From contig MWCV01000011.1 in NCBI GenBank assembly GCA_002070215.1, positions 1 to 64,000 on the forward strand: a stretch of DNA of 64,000 bases. Direction: 5' to 3'. This document shows positions 23,992 to 32,495 of this stretch, in pieces; within the stretch, counting starts at the first letter, position 1; every line of letters begins with the position of its first letter. The position numbers and the translations under genes were made by a program. Source of the stretch: Chloroflexi bacterium ADurb.Bin180 (GTDB lineage: Bacteria > Chloroflexota > Anaerolineae > UBA2200). The notes below the pieces were generated by a model. That model had not been told where the DNA came from. It did not search any database and was given only the letters and a program-made list of their open reading frames with translations.

Positions 23992-26868
23992 TCACGAGCC
24001 GGGGCCATCCAGATGCAACCTGACTCGGACAGTGCCAATCTCCTTGCCTTTGAGAACAAATCTCAGCACGTGCGCATCCGCACTATCCAGGGCCAACTCA
24101 CGTACGTTGTCCTCTTTGAGATCCACCAGCGAGGCTGACTCCACGGGCCACAGGAAGCTCAGCCGGGCGGCGACAGGCCTGACCAGTGGGTTGTACACCC
24201 GAATGACCAGGCCAGACCCATCCTCAGCCGCCTTGACGGCAGAAAGAACCAGCCCCTCGCCTTCCAGGGTCAGGAAACCGCCGGACGCAGGCAGTGCACC
24301 AGCGTGCACCGTGGTCTGCACCGCCCGGAGCGGCAGGTTGAACGCCAACGCCTCACTGTGGCAGGTCTGCCAGTTGCCCTGGTGTGGAATCAGTGCATAC
24401 TCGAACACGTGACGCCCGGGGCACTGTGCTTCGGGGGTCTCCAGGGCTGGCCCGGCGTGGCCCTGGCGGCAGGACATATCGTCGCGCGACAGCCAGCCCA
24501 CGCAGCGCAGCAGGGTCACGGCGAGAGTCGCCCGGCCCTGATCATCGAGCTGCGCACCGAACTCTGGAAGCCCGCGGTTGGCTACCATCAACCCGCTCAG
24601 ACCGTCGCTGGCATCGACAAAGGTCCCCTGCGGGTGCGTGTTCACCGGCTGCTCAACCCAGTCCGCGGTATCGGCCGGCAGCGCAATGGGACGCCGCACC
24701 ACGTCAAACGTGCTCTCTGCCTCGGTCCAGGCTGTGCGCACCGGCGTGGGGAACACTGCGCTCAAGCGGTGATCCTGTACCCGGTTCTCGACCTCCGTTC
24801 GCACGTCTAGTCGGCGCGCTCCCGGGCTGAGGCTATACTCAGTTTGGATTGGGACAAGTATCGTTTCCTCGCTGCGTGACGCCCGGTCTGCGCTCAGCGA
24901 GACCGGCACCTGGTACTCCTGTGTAACACGGATGCACCAGCGCGCTGGCCCTTGCTCGATCCACTCGAGGCGCGGAGGCCGGACGGAAGCGCTGACCAGC
25001 AGGTCGGCCTCGGGCGCGCAGTAGTTGTATTCGTCGCCGCGGTCGCCTCCATCGACAAAGCGATTCAGCCCGGCAAAGACAACGCCAGTCGTCTTGTCCC
25101 GCAGGCACACCGTACCATCCTCCGGGTCGATCGTAGCCGCGACGAACTCGTTCTCGAGCTGCCAGACCTTGTCGCTGTGGTCCGGTACCGGCGAACCGTG
25201 CTGCGACTGCGCTGGCCGAAGGTAGTAGGTCGAGTAGCCGCAGCCGGGCACGTCTCTGGCCAGAAAGTGCACCGTGGCCGTAGCGGTGAGGTGGGCTCGG
25301 GCTGAAAAGGCCTGCAAGGTCGAATCTGCCAGCAGCCCGGCCAGCTCCACCTTCACCTGGTCGAGCAGCTCCGGTTCAGTAACGCCGCCTTTCATCAGGG
25401 TCACATCAATGTCCGCGCCACCCTGGCGCTTTCTGACCTCGACCTCCTGCAGGGACAGGCCCAGCCCGGCCAACATCGTCACCATATCGGGCAGGGCAAC
25501 CAGCTCATCCCGTCCGAACTGCATCGAGGCGTACTCTGTGCCCGGATGGATCTCCGCCTGATGTGGAACGACCTGCCCGTCGGCCGAGAGAACGACGAAC
25601 TCCTGCAGGCTTCCAGGAAGCTGCACGTCCACCGTCACCACCTCAGTGCGACTGGCCGGCAGCGGGTTGAAGACCACCACCGCCAGGGCCCGCGACGCAG
25701 CACCAGACACGGTAGTGTCCACCTCTTCGGCCAGGGTGGCCAGGCTGCTGGCAGAGACCTGCTCCGCGATCTGCTCAGCCCAGTCAAAGCGCGTTGCCAT
25801 CTCGCGGTGGACCTGGTCAATGCCGCAGCCACAGATCGAGTCGTGCGGATGGTTCTCGAGCAGATAGCGCCAGGCCTGCCACACCGCCTGGCCCCGGAGC
25901 CAACCAGCGGACACGTCTCCCCCCGCCACTGCGGCCCAGGCAGAGAAGGGTTCCGCCCAGTACGACAGCAGGTTCTGCACATGGCCGTTGCGTTGCTTAA
26001 TCCACATACGAGTAGAGAGAACGCCCGGCAGCAGGTGATGCCTCCTGGGCGAGCGCAGCTCGCCCTTGACCGTGGTCAGAGTGCTGAGGTCCCCTCCCCG
26101 GTCCCGCGTCACCGCGTCGACATAGGCCGGCAGGGTGCTGTGCAACAGCCTCAGGTCAGGCGCCGCCTGGCCCGCATAGGCCATCATCGCCGGCAGTTCT
26201 GGCACTGGCTCCATGTGGTCCACACCGTTCATCAGCAACACGTTGTCGGTCGTACAGAATGGGGCCAGTCGTTCGGCCAGACGACGCACCTCGCGCACAA
26301 AAGCATCCCCATCCTGAACCGGCAGGCGCGCCGCATTGTCATAGCCGTCGCGCAGATAGCAGAGGAGCACCGAGCTGCCATCTGGTGACTGCCACAGCAG
26401 CTCGGTAGGGTGGTCGTCCAGGCCGCGGCGCAGGGCAGCGCTGGCCAGGCCAAAGCCACGCAGGATCTGCGGCATCTGCGAGATATGTCCGAACGGGTCG
26501 GGGATGTAGCCCACCCGCATTTCACCACCGAACCGCGCACAGGTTCGATGCCCCAGCAGCAGGTTGCGCACGAGGGCTTCGCCGCTGACCAGGAACTCGT
26601 CAGGCAGCACGTGCCACGGCCCGATGAGCAGACGGCCGCTCTGAATGTGCCGACGGAGATCGTTCTCTCGCTGGGGGCGGATCTGCAGGTAGTCTTCCAG
26701 GACGATCGTCTGGCCATCAAGCATGAAAAAGCGGTAGGCGGCGTCGGTCTCGAGGATGTGCAGCAGCTTGTCCATCAGGCGCACCAACCGCAGACGGAAC
26801 TGCTGGTACGTCTCATACCACTCGCGATCCCAGTGGGTGTGCGAGACGACAAAGGCGGTTCTGGTCAT
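23992..26868 (-). CDS. Glycoside hydrolase family 38 alpha-mannosidase
   Basis: A 958-residue GH38 enzyme. The N-terminus has SHTHWDREWYETYQ, the zinc-binding His/Asp motif, and YIPDPFGHISQMPQIL carries the nucleophile region (DxFGH). CGCGIDQVH and later beta-sandwich domains match the rest of the family, including a final domain with TVRVRLHLDG. There is no signal peptide, so it acts on mannosides or mannoglycerate-type substrates inside the cell. It follows the M42 peptidase genes on the same strand, suggesting glycopeptide or oligosaccharide breakdown. Length is typical of bacterial GH38 proteins. Confidence 0.92.
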   Translation of the reverse strand: MTRTAFVVSHTHWDREWYETYQQFRLRLVRLMDKLLHILETDAAYRFFMLDGQTIVLEDYLQIRPQRENDLRRHIQSGRLLIGPWHVLPDEFLVSGEALVRNLLLGHRTCARFGGEMRVGYIPDPFGHISQMPQILRGFGLASAALRRGLDDHPTELLWQSPDGSSVLLCYLRDGYDNAARLPVQDGDAFVREVRRLAERLAPFCTTDNVLLMNGVDHMEPVPELPAMMAYAGQAAPDLRLLHSTLPAYVDAVTRDRGGDLSTLTTVKGELRSPRRHHLLPGVLSTRMWIKQRNGHVQNLLSYWAEPFSAWAAVAGGDVSAGWLRGQAVWQAWRYLLENHPHDSICGCGIDQVHREMATRFDWAEQIAEQVSASSLATLAEEVDTTVSGAASRALAVVVFNPLPASRTEVVTVDVQLPGSLQEFVVLSADGQVVPHQAEIHPGTEYASMQFGRDELVALPDMVTMLAGLGLSLQEVEVRKRQGGADIDVTLMKGGVTEPELLDQVKVELAGLLADSTLQAFSARAHLTATATVHFLARDVPGCGYSTYYLRPAQSQHGSPVPDHSDKVWQLENEFVAATIDPEDGTVCLRDKTTGVVFAGLNRFVDGGDRGDEYNYCAPEADLLVSASVRPPRLEWIEQGPARWCIRVTQEYQVPVSLSADRASRSEETILVPIQTEYSLSPGARRLDVRTEVENRVQDHRLSAVFPTPVRTAWTEAESTFDVVRRPIALPADTADWVEQPVNTHPQGTFVDASDGLSGLMVANRGLPEFGAQLDDQGRATLAVTLLRCVGWLSRDDMSCRQGHAGPALETPEAQCPGRHVFEYALIPHQGNWQTCHSEALAFNLPLRAVQTTVHAGALPASGGFLTLEGEGLVLSAVKAAEDGSGLVIRVYNPLVRPVAARLSFLWPVESASLVDLKEDNVRELALDSADAHVLRFVLKGKEIGTVRVRLHLDGPGS

Positions 26869-26977
26869 GGTTCCCTCCTGCCCGCAGTGCGCCGGCTTTC
26901 ACCGCCCTCGACCGTGGCGCGGGCCAGGTGCCCACTCCATGGTCAGGGGGATAGCTACATCCGCTGCTCGGTGCTGC

Positions 26978-28051
26978 TCAGTGGTCCGAGAGCCCGTCTA
27001 CCGTCTCTTTGTCCAGGCGCCTGGCAAGCTGCACCAGCAGTTCCAGGGCATGGTCATAGTCTTCCCGGTGGAGGATGCCGGCGTGGCAGTGGATGTGGCG
27101 TGTGGGCACGCCGATGACCACCGTGGGGACACCCTCGTTGTGCACGTGAATCATCCGGCCATCGGTCGCCCCGCCGCGCATGGTGGAGAACTGCAACGGA
27201 ATCTTGTTCTTCTCCGCCACCGCGATCACCAGGTCGCGCAGGCGCAGGTTGGGGATCATACCGGCATCGTACAGCAGCAGGCTGGGGCCTTTGCCCAGCT
27301 TGATGGCCGATTCCTCAGGCTTGATGCCGGGCACGTCACCAGCGATGTCGACCTCGAGGATGATGGCCACGTCGGGATTGATGTTGTGCACGCTGGTCTT
27401 GGCACCTCGGGTGCCGACTTCCTCCTGCACCGTTCCGATACCATAGATTGTATTGGGGTGATCGCCTTTGGCCAGCCGCTCAAAAAGCTGAATGAACAAC
27501 GCACAACCCACCCGGTCGTCCCAGGCCTTGGCCATGTAGGTTTTGCCGGGGGACAGCATGGTGAAGGGGCTCACTGGCAGTATCGGGTCGCCAGAGCGCA
27601 CGCCGCTGCTCTTGACCTGTTCGGCGCTGCTCGCGCCGATATCGATGTACATATCCTTCTTCTCGACCAGCTTCTTGGCTTCTTCGGCTTCCATCAGGTG
27701 CGGCGGCTTGGCTCCAATGAGACCTGGCACGTCGCCAGAGTAGGTCTTGATCGTCACGCGCTGCCCGAGCATGACCTGGTTCCACCACCCACCCAGCGGC
27801 ACGAAGCGAATGAAGCCATCGTCGGTGATCATGCTCACCATAAAGCCGACCTCGTCCATGTGTCCGGCCACCACCACGCGCGGCGAATCGGCTCCGCCCT
27901 TCTTCACCCCGATGATGCTGCCCAGACGGTCGTGTTCGATCCTGGCCACGGGTTCGAGGTGCTTGCGAATCACCGCCCGTGCCTCGCTCTCATAGCCGGG
28001 AACTCCCGAAACCTCGGTCAGTTCCTTGAACAGCTTTTCCGTAGCATCCAC
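26978..28051 (-). CDS. M42-family aminopeptidase, paralogue 1
   Basis: A 357-residue dinuclear metallo-aminopeptidase. Visible motifs are VAGHMDEVGFMV (first ligand His and Asp), AKAWDDRVGC (bridging Asp), TVQEEVGTRGA (catalytic and ligand Glu) and VPTRHIHCHAG near the C-terminus, where most relatives read RYIHS or RYVHT. Members form tetrahedral dodecamers (TET) that trim small peptides. It is the last of four adjacent paralogues and is separated from the others by 268 bp and a terminator. The ATG has AGGAGG upstream. Confidence 0.92.
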   Translation of the reverse strand: MDATEKLFKELTEVSGVPGYESEARAVIRKHLEPVARIEHDRLGSIIGVKKGGADSPRVVVAGHMDEVGFMVSMITDDGFIRFVPLGGWWNQVMLGQRVTIKTYSGDVPGLIGAKPPHLMEAEEAKKLVEKKDMYIDIGASSAEQVKSSGVRSGDPILPVSPFTMLSPGKTYMAKAWDDRVGCALFIQLFERLAKGDHPNTIYGIGTVQEEVGTRGAKTSVHNINPDVAIILEVDIAGDVPGIKPEESAIKLGKGPSLLLYDAGMIPNLRLRDLVIAVAEKNKIPLQFSTMRGGATDGRMIHVHNEGVPTVVIGVPTRHIHCHAGILHREDYDHALELLVQLARRLDKETVDGLSDH

Positions 28052-28319
28052 TCTTGCCTCCTTGACAACAAAGGTTGTTCCCTGAAACGCCTCACGGGGT
28101 CACGAGCAGAGACATGCCCCTGCCACGTCCAGCCCGATAACAGAAACGCACCAGAGTCCTGACGAATTCCTGCAGGCAGGTATTTCTTCCATCGGGCCGG
28201 ATGCCGACGCTGCGAGGACGCGACCATCTTAACCCGGCGCCTAAGCCAGGTCAAAAGCAAGAGGCCGTCGCACCATGGTGCGGCGGCCTCGGCAGGGCTA
28301 TGTGATGCTACGTTAACAC
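28052..28319. other. Intergenic region between M42 paralogues 1 and 2
   Basis: This 268-bp gap is the largest in the M42 cluster. It holds the terminator at 28261-28290. On the minus strand a possible -10 TTAAGAT occurs near 28230, but I see no convincing -35. I found no open frame or known riboswitch pattern in the rest. Confidence 0.5.
28254..28290 (-). terminator. Intrinsic terminator after M42 paralogue 2
   Basis: A 30-bp near-perfect palindrome at 28261-28290 (15-bp arms, one G-U pair in RNA) is followed on the minus strand by TTGCTTTT. It separates paralogues 4-2 from paralogue 1. Confidence 0.75.
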
Positions 28320-29324
28320 CTAGAGCTTGACCGCAGCCGTGACCATCCCTAGCAGCAGCTTGACCGAGTTCTGAACGTCGTCATAGTCCACCATCTCGGA
28401 GGGGGTATGCACATAGCGGGTCGGAACGGACAGTACGCCCGAGGCGACGCCGGCGCGAGAGGTCTGTATGGCCATAGCGTCCGTCGAGCCAGCCTCGAGG
28501 ACCTCGAACTGGTAGGGCAACTTGAGCCGCTCTGCGGTGTCCGCCATCCAGTTCTTGACGCCCACGTGCGCCAGCATGCCGCGGTCCTTCACCTTGATCG
28601 CCGGACCAGCGCCCAGCTCCACCGCCATTGGTGCCGCTTCTGGTGTATCGCCAGTCGGCGTCACGTCCACCGCCACAGCAATCTCCGGCTCGACGCCAAA
28701 CGCCGAGGTGGTCGCTCCGCGGCAGCCCACCTCCTCCTGCGCAGTAAAGACAAAGTACACGTCGTGAGGAGTCGTCTTGAGTTCCTGCAGAACCTGCACC
28801 AGGATGGCGCAGCCGATACGGTCATCCATCGCCTTGGCGACCAGACGCTGGCCGACGTCGACGAACGGGCGGGTGAATGAAGCAACGTCGCCTACCTTTC
28901 GCCCCGACCGCTTCTTGTCCGCCGCCCCCGCGTCGATGAACATCTTGTCCATCCGTGGCGCCTCATCCGGCCTCTCCACGCGCTCACGCCCAATCACGCC
29001 GATGGCACCGTCAGCGAACACCACCCGGCTGCCGAGCAAGGTCGGGGGGAACACTCCGCCGACCGGCGCGAAACGCATAAAGCCCTTCTCGTCAATATGG
29101 CTGACGATGACGCCGATCTCATCCATATGCGCCGCCAGCATGATGCGACGCTTCTCGATGCCCTTCTTGGGCTTGCCCTGCTTCAAGGCGATGAGGTTGC
29201 CCAGGGCGTCCGTGCGGACATCATCGGCATAGCCGGCGATGTGCTTGGCAATGATCTTGCGTACCGCGTCTTCATAACCAGAGGGCCCCCATGCTTCAGT
29301 CAGCTCGGCGATCAGTTCCTTCAC
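28320..29324 (-). CDS. M42-family aminopeptidase, paralogue 2
   Basis: A 334-residue protein with LAAHMDEIGVIV, AKAMDDRIGC, TAQEEVGCRGATTS, VDVTPTGDTPE and VPTRYVHTPSEM, the complete M42 ligand and catalytic set. The start is GTG at 29324 with AGGAGG upstream. It follows paralogue 3 by 35 bp. It is shorter than its neighbours because of a tighter inserted domain (around residues 90-130). Confidence 0.92.
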   Translation of the reverse strand: MKELIAELTEAWGPSGYEDAVRKIIAKHIAGYADDVRTDALGNLIALKQGKPKKGIEKRRIMLAAHMDEIGVIVSHIDEKGFMRFAPVGGVFPPTLLGSRVVFADGAIGVIGRERVERPDEAPRMDKMFIDAGAADKKRSGRKVGDVASFTRPFVDVGQRLVAKAMDDRIGCAILVQVLQELKTTPHDVYFVFTAQEEVGCRGATTSAFGVEPEIAVAVDVTPTGDTPEAAPMAVELGAGPAIKVKDRGMLAHVGVKNWMADTAERLKLPYQFEVLEAGSTDAMAIQTSRAGVASGVLSVPTRYVHTPSEMVDYDDVQNSVKLLLGMVTAAVKL

Positions 29325-29359
29325 GGATTATGCCTCCTGCGAGTCAAGATTGCGCCAGA

Positions 29360-30394
29360 TCAGCGACTCAGGTCTACCTTGTCAAGCCCGGCCAGGGAAC
29401 GCTGCATCAACTGCACCGTGTTCTCCAGGTCGTTGAGGCTGAGCAGGCAGACTGGCGAGTGAATGTAACGCGATGGCACGGCTACCACCACCGATGGAAC
29501 CCCTTCCCGCGACAGATGGATCGCTCCGGCGTCGGTTGCACCGATGCCAGGCTGCTTGAATTGGTACGGGATCTTGTTCGCTTCCGCCGTGCGGACCAGC
29601 AAGTCAACCAGCCTCTGGTCAGAGATGACCGAGCGGTCCATCAGCGTGATTGCCGGCCCTTGGCCGACCACGGTAGTCGGGCTTACGTCCTTCTGCTTGG
29701 GCATGTCATCGCAGATGGTACCCTCCAGTACAAAGGCCGCGTCCGGAGCCACTGAGTAGGCCGCCACTCTGGCTCCCCTCAGCCCAACCTCTTCCTGGGT
29801 CGTGAACACGGCGTAGAGATCAAAGGGATAGCTGCCCTTGAGCAGTTCGATCAGCACCGCGCAGCCGGCCCGGTCGTCAAAGGCCTTGCCCGTCACCGCT
29901 CGCAGCTCGCCACCGAGGTCGCGGTAGGGCACATCAAAGCTGGCATAGTCGCCCACCTTGACCAGCTTGCCCGCTTCTTCCTGGCTCGAAGCCCCGATGT
30001 CGATGCTCATATCCTCTACCTTGACCACCTGCTGACGCTGGCGCGGGTCGAGCAAATGCACCGGCTTGGAGCCAATGACGCCGGGCACTTTCTTGTCACC
30101 GATGAGCACCTTCTTGGCCAGGAGAACGCGGTCGTCGATGCCGCCCACCGGGCGGAAGCGCAGCGAGCCCTCTTTCTCAATGCGGACGATCATCAGCCCG
30201 ATTTCGTCCATATGGGCAGCGACCATCACCTTGCGCTTCTGGCCCCCTCTGCCCTTCTTGAGGGTGATGAGGTTGCCTAGAGCGTCGACCCGGTGCTCAT
30301 CGATGTTCGCCTTGATGGCATCGAGGACGAGCTGGCGCACAGCACCTTCGCCACCGGAGACACCCACCGCTTCGGAGAGTTCTTTCAGCAACAA
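29360..30394 (-). CDS. M42-family aminopeptidase, paralogue 3
   Basis: A 344-residue protein with VAAHMDEIGLMI, GKAFDDRAGC, TTQEEVGLRGARVA, VLEGTICDDMPK and VPSRYIHSPV. The metal-site segment LEGTICDD carries Glu where paralogue 2 has Asp. The start is TTG at 30394 with AGGAGGAAATCC upstream. It follows paralogue 4 by 55 bp. Confidence 0.92.
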   Translation of the reverse strand: MLLKELSEAVGVSGGEGAVRQLVLDAIKANIDEHRVDALGNLITLKKGRGGQKRKVMVAAHMDEIGLMIVRIEKEGSLRFRPVGGIDDRVLLAKKVLIGDKKVPGVIGSKPVHLLDPRQRQQVVKVEDMSIDIGASSQEEAGKLVKVGDYASFDVPYRDLGGELRAVTGKAFDDRAGCAVLIELLKGSYPFDLYAVFTTQEEVGLRGARVAAYSVAPDAAFVLEGTICDDMPKQKDVSPTTVVGQGPAITLMDRSVISDQRLVDLLVRTAEANKIPYQFKQPGIGATDAGAIHLSREGVPSVVVAVPSRYIHSPVCLLSLNDLENTVQLMQRSLAGLDKVDLSR

Positions 30395-30449
30395 GGATTT
30401 CCTCCTCGGATCTCACATAGCGTCTCAACGCCCACAGCGGACGCAGAGA

Positions 30450-31526
30450 TCACTTGTCCCTGGCTGCCGGCGGCAGCCCCAGCTCCCTGGCCGATTCCTC
30501 GGTCAGGCCGGCAATGAACAGTGCCAGCAGTCGACCGATCCGCTCCAGGTCTTTGAGCGAGAGCGTCTCGACGGTCGTGTGCATGTACCGCAGCGGAATG
30601 GAAATCAGAGCTGTCGGAATGCCTTCGCGAACAACCTGCATCGCCCAGGCATCGGTTCCACTTGGACCCGGGATGGGGTCCATCTGCTGGGCGATCTCGT
30701 ACTTGGCCGCCGCCGCCGTTAGCTGCTCGTAAAGCACGGGGTGGATGTTGGGCCCAAAGCCAATGGCCGGGCCCCCGCCTACGTTCACCGTGTCCACCTC
30801 CGGCACACCCAGCATGTTGCCGTGGCCAACGTCAAGGGCCACGCCAGCGTCGGGGTTGATGCCAAAAGTGCTGGTGAGAGCTCCCTTCACGCCCACTTCC
30901 TCTTGCACCGTGGCCACGGCATACACGTCCCAGGTGTGTTTCAGCCCGGCCAGGTACTGCAGACACAGGTCGATGCAGGCCACCGCCGCACGGTCATCAA
31001 AGGCCTTGCCCGCCACCAGACCACCGGCGAGCTCGGTGAACTCGCGCCGCAGCGTCACGATATCGCCAACGCGAACGTTTGCGCCCAGTTCCGCCTCCGT
31101 GAGGCCCACGTCGATGAACAGGCGGTCCAGAGGCACCACCTGCTCTCGCTCCTCCGGCGACAGCACGTGCGGAGGCCTGGTGCCGATGATTCCAGGCAGG
31201 TCGCGCCGCCCGTGGACCACCACTTCCTGGCCGAGCAGGACCCGCAGGTCAAAGCCACCCACAGTTGAAAAGCGCAGGTAGCCCTTTTCCAGTTTGGTGA
31301 CCACAAGGCCAATCTCATCCATGTGCCCCGCCAGCATAATGCTGCGCCGTGGCGTACCGGTGGGCCGGTTGCCCTTCTTCAGAGCAATCAGGCTGCCCAT
31401 GGTATCGGTGCGCACCTCGTCGGCATAGGCTGCGAATTCAGCCCGCACCAGCTCACGAACCGGCGCCTCATAACCAGAGACTCCACTGGCCTCGGTGATC
31501 TGCTTCAGGAACTCCTTGATTTGCAC
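30450..31526 (-). CDS. M42-family aminopeptidase, paralogue 4 (first of the cluster)
   Basis: A 358-residue protein with LAGHMDEIGLVV, AGKAFDDRAAVAC, TVQEEVGVKGALTS, ALDVGHGNMLGVP and IPLRYMHTTVET. The spacing and DVGHGN segment resemble YsdC/FrvX-type members more than the other three. The start is GTG at 31526 with AGGAGGCTGCAGA upstream; the promoter at 31572-31600 drives it and probably paralogues 3 and 2. Confidence 0.92.
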   Translation of the reverse strand: MQIKEFLKQITEASGVSGYEAPVRELVRAEFAAYADEVRTDTMGSLIALKKGNRPTGTPRRSIMLAGHMDEIGLVVTKLEKGYLRFSTVGGFDLRVLLGQEVVVHGRRDLPGIIGTRPPHVLSPEEREQVVPLDRLFIDVGLTEAELGANVRVGDIVTLRREFTELAGGLVAGKAFDDRAAVACIDLCLQYLAGLKHTWDVYAVATVQEEVGVKGALTSTFGINPDAGVALDVGHGNMLGVPEVDTVNVGGGPAIGFGPNIHPVLYEQLTAAAAKYEIAQQMDPIPGPSGTDAWAMQVVREGIPTALISIPLRYMHTTVETLSLKDLERIGRLLALFIAGLTEESARELGLPPAARDK

Positions 31527-31571
31527 TCTGCAGCCTCCTAGCGCGGCTCTCTGGGATTCAAACGATGGGTG

Positions 31572-31600
31572 ATTCTAGCGCAGCACGAGCGGATATCCAA
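31572..31600 (-). promoter_or_regulatory. Promoter of the M42 aminopeptidase operon
   Basis: Minus strand TTGGAT (31600-31595), 17-bp spacer, TAGAAT (31577-31572) with a TGCGC extension. Confidence 0.6.
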
Positions 31601-31602
31601 CC

Positions 31603-32295
31603 TCACCGCGGTACCCGGCGCTGCTCCGAGCGGCCGCTTTCGCCAGCCGGCGGTGTCGCCGCGGACGCTTCAGCGGTGACCGTGATTGACTGCTGTTCGG
31701 CTGTCGTCGCTGAGGGTTCGGGAGTTGGCGAGGCTGGCACCTCAGTTGGCGCCAGAGTCGCGGTGGGCGGCGGTTCTGTCGGCGAAGGTCCAGCCGTCGC
31801 GACAGGCGTATCGGTCAGTGGCTCGGTCGGCACTGCCGTACGGGTAGGAGTTGGCGATTCGGTGTTCGTGGGCGTGGCCGTCCAGGTAGTAATAGGCACT
31901 GCACTGGTTTCAGTTGGCGCCAGCAGAGTTGCTGTTGGCCAAGCCAAGACGGTTGCAGTACTCGTAAGAGTCGGCGAGCGCGGGGTGCGCGGCGTGGCAC
32001 TGGCCGTTGGTGAGGCCAGGGAAGTCTCAGTGACCGACGGGCGAGGGGTGAAAGTAGCCGACCTCAGCGGAACGAGGGTTGGCGCCACGAAAGGCGTCGC
32101 ACTAGCGGTGGCTGTCGGTTCGGGCGTGGGGGTCACGGAGGCGAATTCGCGGCGCCACATTAGGGCAGCAAAAGCCAGCGAATAGCTGCAACACGAGGTA
32201 AAGATGGCCAGTAGCACAAGCAGTGCCAGCGCCTTTCGGCCAGCACTCAGACCCTCGTATTGGTCCAGAAGCCTCCCCAGTCGGCTTTGCTTCAA
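31603..32295 (-). CDS. Membrane-anchored Thr/Pro-rich protein, unknown
   Basis: A 230-residue protein: a short charged N-terminus, one membrane segment (about residues 20-45, containing two adjacent Cys), then some 180 residues of Thr/Pro/Ser/Ala low-complexity sequence to the end. No folded domain is visible. It could be a wall-spanning stalk, or its true partner domain may be lost. It starts at TTG (32295) with GGAGACAGGGGT upstream and is divergent from the transglutaminase gene. The opposite strand shows a Val/Gly-rich frame that is only its shadow. Confidence 0.65.
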   Translation of the reverse strand: MKQSRLGRLLDQYEGLSAGRKALALLVLLAIFTSCCSYSLAFAALMWRREFASVTPTPEPTATASATPFVAPTLVPLRSATFTPRPSVTETSLASPTASATPRTPRSPTLTSTATVLAWPTATLLAPTETSAVPITTWTATPTNTESPTPTRTAVPTEPLTDTPVATAGPSPTEPPPTATLAPTEVPASPTPEPSATTAEQQSITVTAEASAATPPAGESGRSEQRRVPR

Positions 32296-32353
32296 ACCCC
32301 TGTCTCCAGATGCGCCGACAGCCGAATGCCGGCCGGCCTGTCAAACGGTGCGT

Positions 32354-32383
32354 ATGATAGCACCCGGCACGGGTCCGTGTCAA
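32354..32383 (-). promoter_or_regulatory. Promoter of the Thr/Pro-rich protein gene
   Basis: Minus strand TTGACA (32383-32378), 18-bp spacer, TATCAT (32359-32354) with TGC before it. Its -35 lies 5 bp from the -35 of the divergent promoter. Confidence 0.6.
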
Positions 32384-32388
32384 ACAAC

Positions 32389-32416
32389 TTGACCGGCCTC
32401 TGGCAGCTGCTACAAT
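32389..32416 (+). promoter_or_regulatory. Promoter of the transglutaminase gene
   Basis: TTGACC at 32389-32394, 16-bp spacer, TACAAT at 32411-32416 preceded by CTGC. Confidence 0.65.
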
Positions 32417-32495
32417 GCCACCGCACACCTCATTGAACCGGCTCCGAGGCAACGGTGTATGAGGAGAGACACAGTCTGCAGAGGGAAACTGGACG

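Noticed and set aside
28052-28260. T-box or SAM riboswitch upstream of M42 paralogue 1
   Set aside because: The minus-strand sequence lacks the T-box antiterminator core and the SAM core; only the hairpin terminator is convincing.
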